A model generated the notes under the pieces. The model was not told the DNA's origin. It saw nothing but the letters and a program-made list of their open reading frames with translations, and did not search any database. From Sipunculus nudus (lineage: Eukaryota > Annelida > Sipuncula > Golfingiida > Sipunculidae): a stretch of DNA of 64,000 nucleotides. A program made the translations under genes and the position numbers. Positions 34,969-64,000 of this stretch are shown piece by piece. How positions within the stretch are numbered: position 1 is the first letter of the stretch; every line of letters starts with the position of its first letter. Location: assembly GCA_026874595.1 (NCBI GenBank), contig CM049307.1, positions 8,269,579 to 8,333,578 on the forward strand, given 5' to 3'.

Positions 34969-37900
34969 TTACTATTCTCAGGGATTTATGTGTTTGAGTG
35001 TGCACCCATGTTTAATGAACAAAGAACACATCTGTACTCTTCATATGTATTATTTCAATATTCTTAAAATTTACATACAAATATGGTATATAAACAACCT
35101 TGCAAGGTATTATACCTCAGAATACATACATATTTAGGTATATGCACACAGCCTTTAATAGTATATAAAATATATATACACAGGTTATCAAATCTGACAG
35201 GGCCAGCTCAACAGATAAAAAGTATCGCTCACTCCAACACTAGCACAATAAAATACCTAATACTGTGTTTCTGGTCACGTGAAAACCCTGTCTTGTTTAG
35301 GCTCTGCCTACATACTGATGCCCTGCCTACTTACATAATGCCCCGCCCATAACCCCTACAAGGATACCTCCTGTTTATAAAATTTTTTTTGTATGAACTT
35401 AAATGCAAATGTGGCAGGTTAACCAATGATTACTTCTCTCTACATCCTTTTCATACAGAACATTAGAAAAATCACTAACATATTAAGCATGCTTTGCATA
35501 ATTTGCCCCAATGAAATGCAGGTAGAAAACTTATTTTAAAGGTGTGGTTATGAAAAATATTAAAATGAAAAATGAGAACACACTGTGTTATATTAACTGA
35601 ATATTAATATTTTTTTCTCTGAATAACCAGCTGAAAGGTTGCCATGACCACAAAATGATATGGTTATGAAATACCATAGCAACCATGAACTGCCAATCAC
35701 AAGGCACCCCTACAACCTGCGTCTGGCATGCATTTATGAATAGTTGTTGTTGTTGTATAAAAATGTGATTTAAAAAAATATCATTAAAAATCTATTGAGA
35801 CTCTGTAAATGATTCTTCCTAGGAAGCAAATTCATGATTATAAAAAATAAAAGAGACAGCTACAATCATGCTTTATCCTAATCTAAAGTGAGATGCATGT
35901 CTGTGTTCATTACATAAACAACAGAGAGTGGGCAGCTGTCTGTACCTGTTTACACATTCTGACAGTACTACTCCCAATAGTGGAAGGGCAGCTGCTTTGA
36001 CTGGGCAACTTTTGTCCAGTCTTCCCTTATACAGGAGATGCCTCTTGCAGATTATTAGTATTTTCCACTTTCTGCGGTTTCTGCTTAAAACTTGTGGGAC
36101 ATTGATACTTCCGCTAGGAGCTGGCTTTTACTACTTTTGCTTTTCAAATAACAATAAATACTATATTTTACAAAAGAAATCTCACTAATTTAATCATTTC
36201 ATGGTGTCCAAGGCTGCCTTTCCATTACCCCTGTAATCCACTGTTTATCGAATACCTGTCCATTATTATAATAATACCAGACTTTTGGGCCCCGCCTTAT
36301 GAATATTCATGAACCATGACACATCCAACCACAAAAATCTGTAATTTGTAACACTGCTTCAGCTCATTTGAAGATTGGCAACTTTTTGCCAAGTCCACAT
36401 GAAGCCCTGGAAATTAGTCAATTTTTATTTAAACCAGCCACACTTGTGTGGCCTGTAAGTTTCCAGGTTCTGGTGGTAACTGATGGCTATAGAATGGTAT
36501 TTGGAATGGATACATGATGGTTTTCATAAATCTGTTCTAAATTCATAGTGAGGCACATTAAAAGGCATCCAGCATCCTTGTCCAACTTAATTTTTGCAAG
36601 ATTTCAAATGTATTCCATAGTCAATTGAAAACTAGTCACTGCTGTGGAAGACAGCCTGGCAACTTCAGATACTTAAAAAAATATGATGAAGTTAATACAT
36701 TTAATTTTACTGGGTGTAGATTATTTTTGGAAGGGCAGGATAATACATTGATATCACTTAATGTGGTTTATCTCTGTGATGCAGTAAATGTGACATGGTT
36801 GAATGCCCAAGTGCAAATTAATACAATGGTTCATATGGTTGTGGCTTCAGCTCAGTTCTAGTTCAAGATTAATTTTAAATCTTGGATGAAGTGGATGAAC
36901 TGAGACTTTTTATGAGTCGCATTTCAAATTTCTTATACAAAATTCTTACAAGGGAGAATATGATTATTTTGCTGAAATTTAATTGCCACACTTTTCTGTC
37001 ATTGCAGAGGTAAAAAGGTGAGCTTTATTGTATTTACAAATAAATACCTTCAAGATAAAGGTGGACAATGTTAGTGGACAGAGTATAATACTGGTGTTAT
37101 GGAAAGGCAGCTCAGTACAAGTACTAAAGTCTCTGTAAACAATGCAGCCATCTTGTGTATAAAAAGCCAAGTCACCCAAAGTTTAAAGCATTAAAAATTA
37201 AAGCAACTAAGTAACACACCCGTACGTGGCTGGTAACCTATGTTGCAACTCTCTGACCTCTACGGGAAAACTGTAGGCAAGCTTACCCATCTACTTGCTA
37301 TAAATAAAACTACAGACAGTACCGTCAAGTCGGCAGTATTCTGCATGATCACCATGTTGCAGAGCACCGGCAACACTATGACATCATATTAATTTGCATA
37401 TGAATCTTTCACTGCTAAATCCCTACAGCAGCTGACCTCTTCGTTAAACCCCCCATATCAATGAAAATCCAGGAATGTTGAGTGTTCAGTGTGAGATAAA
37501 AACTAACAGCCCTAATGCACAAAGCCTCTTCAAGTATAATGCCAACGTAGCTTTCACTAACATGAAGCCTGGAAGCAATCTGCAGCAAGCATAGATCAGG
37601 AAGAAAGGTCCGAGGGCTGTTCATAAAAAAAATATATTTTTTTCCTACTGTTGGTCTTAATTTCTGCCATCAGCCATCCTCCAAGCAATTCAGAGAATAT
37701 ATGTTTTCATTCAGAAGCAAGGGCTATAAAGTTATAAAATATCCGGTCAAAAATTATTCTAATTCTAATAATTATGCAAATAGTTTACAATGAGCTGGTC
37801 TGTTGACCTATATTTGCATGATAATGAGATGCATAGTTGGATTTGATTTTTTTCCCCCCAAAAAAAGGTGACAAGATAATGTGATTTTCAAATAACTCCC

Positions 37901-40096
37901 TGCATATATTTACATACAAGTATGACAGATAATAAATTAAAGAGGATGAAAACAGCTTGAGGATATTATTCTAATCCCCAAGGTAACAAACTGCAGCGCA
38001 GCAGTAATTAATGAGGAAATTATGCATGATTTTAGAATTTCACATTCATAAATAATCTTAAATCAAACTTAAAATCCTTGGCGAATGACATCCATAATTA
38101 TCAGGATACTGAACCCCTTGGAGAATGATATTTATGAATATTCACATAATTAATCAAAAGATATTGTAGAATGACAGTAAGTATAAGCATAAATAATGGA
38201 TGGAATGACAATGGCAAGGATGATTTATCATAGATTTATTCATATTCTTAAAATTTTCACTATTTTACACCAAAGAATTGACAAGAAAAGAAAGCATTTC
38301 CAAGGTTTGGAAATACAAATTAATTCCTCCCTGCTTTTGTAATGCCATATCTGAAGTGGGTGTTTGTCCTTTCTGTCCAGATAATATGACTAGAACCCAA
38401 ACACTCAAAACTAAAATGCTAATGTGACTTCAACAATTAATGCATATATGAATATTCATTGTAACAATTAATGCATACATGAATATTCATTGTGACCTTA
38501 CCAGCTGTTTGCTGCTGGCAGACAAGACATGTTTGTACAAGTACTGTGATACACACCATGTCAATGTTATTTTGATATGAATCATGTATATAAAAAGGTG
38601 ACCCTAACCCTTTCAAAAACTACGAGGGGTAAAAACAGTAGAAATCTTTATTTTCTGTATCCCCTGGTTCCCTGCAGATTTCCTAAACAGCAGACTCAAC
38701 TTGGCCAAATTGTACTAGACCTTTGAACTCTAAATGCCCCATCGCTCAACAGACAGCAGGTTTGACAAACAGGAAGCTTTCTGTCATTAGCATCACTGTA
38801 ATGACTATGATTTTATAATTTAATAAATTTATAATCTTTCACTGGTAATATTACTTGGTTTTGCCCAGAAAAAGCTCAGTGTATCAGTATATTTTTATTG
38901 TTTACAGAGGAGATTCCAGGTAATATATAACTAGACAAAATGAGATTATATATTTATAGATAATGTGGTAATGATTTTATACATGTTCTGTTGATCAATG
39001 AAATATATCTTCCCTGAGTGTTTGCTTCACAGCTTATCAACAGTAGACATATTTCTAACTCTAATTTCAATGAAAAAAAAATCTATATGAAAAACAAGAA
39101 ATTTATCAATCAATTTATCAAGTATTTCAAAAACATTATTTGGAGAAAATGAAGGATCCACCATCTGTATGCCCCTGTGAATCCTGCTGGCTTGTAATAA
39201 CTACAATTATTAGCACAGTATTTATGGCAGCTTTGATAAATTCTTATTATTTCTCCTCGATTTCCCAGAGACTATGAGTATGAGCAGCACTACCTCATGT
39301 CCCTGACTGGACCATGAGTAGCACTACTTCCTGTCCCTGATTGACTGTATGCAGCACTAACTCCTGTCCCTGACTGGACTGTGAGCAGCACTACCTCATG
39401 TCCCTGACTGGACCATGAGTAGCACTACCTCCTGTCCCTGACTGGACTGTGAGCAGCACTGCACCTCCTGTCCCTGACACGACTCTGAGCAATGGTGCTT
39501 CCTGTGTCACCATATTCTACTTACTTTTTAATGAATAAACACTGAAGAATTAAATGTTAATTTGCTTTGCACACTTTGCCCGGCAAAGCTCGTTCAGCAT
39601 GATGCCAGGTGTTCCATATAATACAATAGTGAGTTAAGACAGAAACCTGGCCGTCAATATGTGATAATTCTCCAAGTTTCAACATGAGTCCACTGAGTTT
39701 AGCTGTCTGTCTGCTGAGAGGCACAATCTTGTACTTTATATTGCTTCAAAAACTGCAGGATTCTCTCTGTGTCTCTGCCATTAGTTGCCATGGCATCATC
39801 AGCTGTTACCATGGCTACTACCTGCGACCTTTCATGGTGAACCTGCTGGCAACAGAAATGTAACTCTGACTGGCAGCACCATGTCAGAACAACCTTCAAC
39901 CTCCTGTCTGTCTGTTTGTAGAGATGCTCTTCACAGTGACATGGTGGTCAGGTCCAAAGGGCAGTGCCAGGTGAACAGGGCTTGTATTGATGTTACTAAC
40001 GACTCCTAGTGCTAAACACACCACATTTAGCACACCACACTGTGTCCATCCAGTGCCATAAATATATTTACCATGATAAAACTCCAGTAATCATTA
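34969..40096. other. SMURF 3' flank and probable 3' UTR; otherwise no recognised gene
   Basis: AT-rich and mostly free of the repeat families. The - strand part next to 40097 should hold the SMURF 3' UTR, but its end is not fixed; AATAAA on the - strand at 37024-37029 is one of several candidates. No open frame here has a recognisable domain. A (TTG)n run lies near 35744. Confidence 0.4.
39272..39500. repeat. Imperfect minisatellite, about 34-40-bp units
   Basis: Five or six copies of a unit built from GAGCAGCACTACCTC and TGTCCCTGACTGGAC, with alternating variants (GGACCATGAGTAG versus GGACTGTGAGCAG) that suggest a duplicated pair. It lies in the probable SMURF 3' UTR or flank. Confidence 0.8.
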
Positions 40097-60018
<19,922 letters not shown>

Positions 60019-60390
60019 CTGCAACAAGCCAATCAGAAAATTAAATGATCCATCAATCAATCGAGATTAATCCAGGTGATACACCTTTCTATGAACACTT
60101 AACACTAAGCAAGCAATATAAGTTGTCTTAAATATGTGTGAAGAAGTGCTGCCTGGACTCAAGTGCATGATATGGACAACATATTACTTCCACCCTTTCT
60201 AAAAAGTGCTAATTTTTTTGGTTTTATCTTTTTTTTTTTTTTTTTCATATAATAAAAAGCCCTCTGAACTGGAGTGGAGCAAGCTCATTTAGGTTGTTAT
60301 ATGTCAAGACCTGCCTGTGTTCAAAATCAGCAGATCCCCACACATGGAATCTAACTGGACAATGAGGGATATAAAGTGGTTTCTAGAATA
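60019..60390. other. SMURF2: SMURF intron upstream of WW1
   Basis: AT-rich intron with a poly-T run near 60228-60245. The preceding exon (C2 linker) is not seen before the window ends, so this intron is at least 3.98 kb. Confidence 0.6.
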
Positions 60391-61744
60391 ACTAGTGGCC
60401 CATGTGCCATGACGCTCAGCTGAATTCAAGTAATGATGAACAATGAGCAAAGTGACTGCCAAAGTGCCAAAAAATCATGAATTTTGTGAGTCCTAAGAAA
60501 TGGGTTTCAGTGGGCTTTTGGACAGATGACCACTTCATTTGAAGGTCTCTTAAATAGAAGAAAAATGCATACAAATTTGAAAAAATACAGGTAGTATAGT
60601 GCCACCAGTCTGCAGGAACTAATGAAACACTCCATGACCAATATATATCCAAAGAATCATGGTGATCAATGCAGTAGTTATTCAGATACTTTAGCTTTTG
60701 TATCAAATTTTTAATTATTCTGAGGGATGCTTATGAGCCCCAAAGCTCACTAAATATGGGTAACAGGGAATTAATTTCAGGTTTCCAAGGAGATTTTTCA
60801 TGGACCTCCCTTGATGTCAAGTAAGAAGGTTCAAGGTCCAGGAGTTATAATTTGTGCCCTGTTAACAGATGACAGCTTCTTTGAAAATATAAACAAGTGA
60901 CCCATGGGTCATGACGCTCAGCTGACTGGAAAGAGATTCCCAAAAGGAAATTTTATCATCTGAATGGTAGTATATACCCATTAAACTGAAGCATCAAACA
61001 GATTAACCAACAGGCCAAGATTGTGTCTTTTTTATATATAATTAAAAAACAGAGAAAAAATGCATAAACTTAAAAAAATACAGGTGGCTCCACAAGTCTG
61101 CAGAAACTAATAAAAACACTCAATGGTCAATATACATGCAAAGAATCATGGTGATCTCTGCATTAGTTGTTAAGATACTTCAGCTTTTGTATCAAATTTT
61201 CCATTATTCTGAGGGATACTTCGGAGTCCTATAGCTTGAAGGATATGGGAAACAGAGACCTATTTTCAGGTTTCCACAGACTCTTTTCATGGGCCTCCTT
61301 GCATGACAAAAATGAAGATTCTAGGTCCAGTTGTTACTATTTGTACCCTGTTGACAAAATCGAAAAATACAGGTGGTGCCACCAGTCTGCAGGAATTGAT
61401 GGAACATCTCATGATTAATATGTATGCCAAAAATCATGACCATCAGTGATGTAGTTAGTGAGATATTGAAGTTTTTGTATGAAATTTTTGACTATTCTGG
61501 GGGTGTACTTTGGGGCCCCATAGCTCAAAGGATATGGGTAACAGAGACCTCATTTCTGGTTTCCAAGGAGATTTTTCATGGACCTCTCAGAATGTCAAGT
61601 TACAAGTTTCTAGGTCCAGCGGTTATGATTTGTGCCAGGTTAACGGACGGACGGACGGACAGACGGACGACGGACAAAGGGTGATCGCTACAGCTCAGAT
61701 GACTTACAGTCAGCTGAGCTAAAAATTGAGAAAAAATTTGTAAC
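60391..61744 (-). mobile_element. Family F elements, one nested in another
   Basis: The outer copy begins ACTAGTGGCCCATGTGCCAT (60391) and stops at 60891 in TTTGAAAATATA. A second 3' end AACAAGTGACCCATGGGTCA starts at 60892, with stem TGACCCATGGGTCA. That inner copy runs to the A/F head CAGCTGAGCTAAAAA ending at 61725, beside a GGACGGACGG run. The next bases (TTGAGAAAAAATTTG) continue the outer element as judged by 58688-58710. Confidence 0.55.
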
Positions 61745-64000
61745 AAGGGACCTATGGGTCACGGCGCTCAGCTGTTATATATGATTAAAAAATATGATTT
61801 AGGAATGAGGCATATGCTGGTTTGGTGTGGTAATAAATATAAGCTTTATTATGAGTTGTTGGTGTTTAGCTTATGTATGATTATGATATTATCTTTGGAG
61901 ACAGGGAAGAGGATTGATTTCATTTATTTTATTAACAAATGGAGTACTATTGTCACACAGATTTTGACTTGGCCATATAACTTATAAGCAGAACATATGA
62001 TATGAGTTTAATTATTTATTAAAAAAATTACAAATATTGTCCCAAATATAATTTTTATTAAAAATAATAAGAGAATCTTATGATTTTTTTAAAATGAAAT
62101 ATAACTGAAATGATTATTAAAATAATATAAAAGAATATATTCATGAATGCATTCATGAATACATTTTGAAAGTATTTGCACTGGTATTCATATACTTTCA
62201 TTTTTAACCTGAATTCCAATTCTTTATGCAAGACATTTTATAATGGAGTACATATTCATATTCGTATTTAAATACAATTGCAAAGTTTTCCCACCGTTAC
62301 TGGCATTTATTCAGTTTTCACCAAACAATTATGTTGAGAATCCAGAATATACAAAATTCACACATTTAAATTATGATCAAAAGTACCTGGTTTTATGGCT
62401 TTTATTTATATTAAAAAAAAAAATGTAATATATTCATTTTGGACTAATTTCACATCAATGTACACACTAGACACAGTAGGAATCTAGATTAATAATATCA
62501 ACTGCATCTTTGTCTATCATTAATTTCCTTCATATGATCCCTAATGATTAGTAATGAATAATATGATTTACTTTTTTTATCATTAAAATTGAACTGAAAA
62601 ATACCATAGGTGATTGCATGGTGTTATTTGGAGTACGTGACATTCTATCCATCGATACAAGATTCTTTTATCATCAGTAACTGCAAGTTGATTTCCTGTT
62701 ATTATAAACTAACAAATTCTTTTTTATTTTTCTTTAATTTGTTATTAAAAAACAATAAAAATTTATTAATTTATTGTTAATTGTTATGTTGTTGGTTAAA
62801 ACTACTAGATGAGTTGGGTTGGACACCTGGATTAACTGTGGCTGGCCATAAGCTGCCTACCTGCAACAGTGTATGGCTCGCCTCAAGCATGCATAATTTG
62901 CTGAAAGTTCAACAAGGTCAACATACAGGTGACTCAAGAGGGGCTGGAGAGAGTTAAGGTCTGACATGGTCTCATAAAAACATTAATAAAAGCTACAATT
63001 TTTGGCCAATTTCTTTCAGCTTTCTAAACTATAAAGCTGAAATCCTTGTGTGTATGATATGAAAATTATATCAACCGTGCTCACAGGAAACAAATGTGCC
63101 ATGGTCAAAGTTGGGCAAAATTTAAGGTACTAATTTTATATTTATACTAATAACATATAAAATTTGAAAAGTTCAGGACTAATTTGGGTTATTCAATTGA
63201 ATCTTGATTAAATAATGTTACATCCCTGGCAAAAAAACTCTAGCTTCAGCAATCCCCTTGTTAAGGGTGTAAATATATTTCTTGATTTTTTACAAAGTGC
63301 ATTATGTTTGGGCCCATAACTTAAAACAATTACACAATACTGACATCATTTCTGGCATATGCATAGAGAATGTATAGAAAAATATGTATATTATATATGA
63401 TTAAAGTCACATCAGTGGTTTTGATATTAGGCAGTCTTGAAGTGTAACAATGGGTTTTTAATGGAAAAATGAAGTTTTTCATTAATACCTCGAAGGTATT
63501 AAGTCCTAGTGACCAAATTCTTGGCATGGTAGGGAATTTTGGAGACATCTAATTGTATGCCAAATTTTAAGAACTGAGAGCTGAAGCTGGGGAGCTGAGC
63601 TCTTGCATACTGCATAACACTAGCTTGATGTAAACAATTTGTTACATGGTGCTTGAAAACTTGAATAAAATCTACAGTTTTTGATCAACTGGTTTCAAAT
63701 TTTTTGTGTTAACAGACAAAATGCTAACAAAAACATGCTGAGAAAATAAAATCCACAGTACTTACAGTAAAAAAACGTGCCATGGTCAAAGTTGGGCAAA
63801 ATTTAGGGTACCAATTTTTTATTTTTGTTAATATTTTAAAAAATTTAAAAGATTTTTATCTAATTTTGGGTATACAATTTGATTTTGATAAATTAAAGTT
63901 ATATTACTGGAAAAAAAGTCCATAGCTTTAACAAGTTTTGTGTTAAGTGATCAAATATCTTTCCTGATTTTTTACAAAATGCATTATGTTTGGGCCCATA
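61742..64000 (-). mobile_element. Family A element, copy 5, cut by the window edge
   Basis: Starts AACAAGGGACCTATGGGTCA at 61742 (3' end on the - strand) and is collinear with 55728-57960 up to the window edge, into the first core unit (the second unit covers about 63000-63560). The 5' head should lie about 0.4 kb beyond 64000. Confidence 0.7.

Noticed and set aside
61754-61987. A 77-codon open frame at the 3' end of family A that recurs at 55740-55973 and 15200-15433 (partly at 28882-29064) with the same stop, its ATG lying in the terminal hairpin
   Set aside because: Comparing two copies by eye gives about nine amino-acid changes to about three silent changes, near the neutral ratio. No domain is recognisable. 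It stays open because the copies are young and AT-rich.

Overview
This window is animal nuclear DNA: two intron-split conserved genes with GT/AG junctions lie in AT-rich sequence packed with nested non-coding transposable elements. The repeat vocabulary (GGTGGCGCCACC palindromes, GACGGACG runs, TGACCTTGACC arrays) and the three-WW-domain SMURF suggest a marine invertebrate, most likely a mollusc. The phylum is my inference; only the two gene identifications are secure.

Layout. On the left, positions 3650-4383 on the + strand hold the last two exons of a diacylglycerol lipase (DAGLB-like). Its catalytic part is off the left edge. On the right, positions 40097-60018 on the - strand hold twelve exons of a SMURF1/2-type HECT E3 ubiquitin ligase: three WW domains and the whole HECT domain. 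Every splice phase joins, and the N-terminal C2 domain is off the right edge. The genes are convergent and separated by about 35 kb that is mostly repeats. Nothing suggests that the two genes work together; DAGL makes the lipid signal 2-arachidonoylglycerol, and SMURF marks TGF-beta/BMP pathway proteins for degradation.

The repeats are the most interesting part. Four families (called A to D here; F is a close relative of A) differ in sequence but share one plan. Each has a short motif near its 5' end, a tandem-repeat core, the inverted complement of that motif near its 3' end, and then a strong hairpin just before the 3' terminus. This is the plan known for non-autonomous Helentron-associated elements (HINE/DINE-1 type); the assignment is inference and no Rep/helicase gene is visible. 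They are nested up to three deep (7369-16435; 16842-29087; 29565-34968; 55233-59057; 60391-64000). Family D carries a 2-kb array of nuclear-receptor-like half-sites. Family C carries a homogeneous 280-bp tandem array.

Other contents are a 5'-truncated CR1/L2-type LINE (22560-23787), a 2.2-kb terminal-inverted-repeat DNA element in the last SMURF intron (41217-43440), two unexplained CpG-rich islands (about 11936-12852 and 19920-20990), GA microsatellites and several minisatellites. I saw no tRNA, rRNA, CRISPR array, or bacterial or viral gene.
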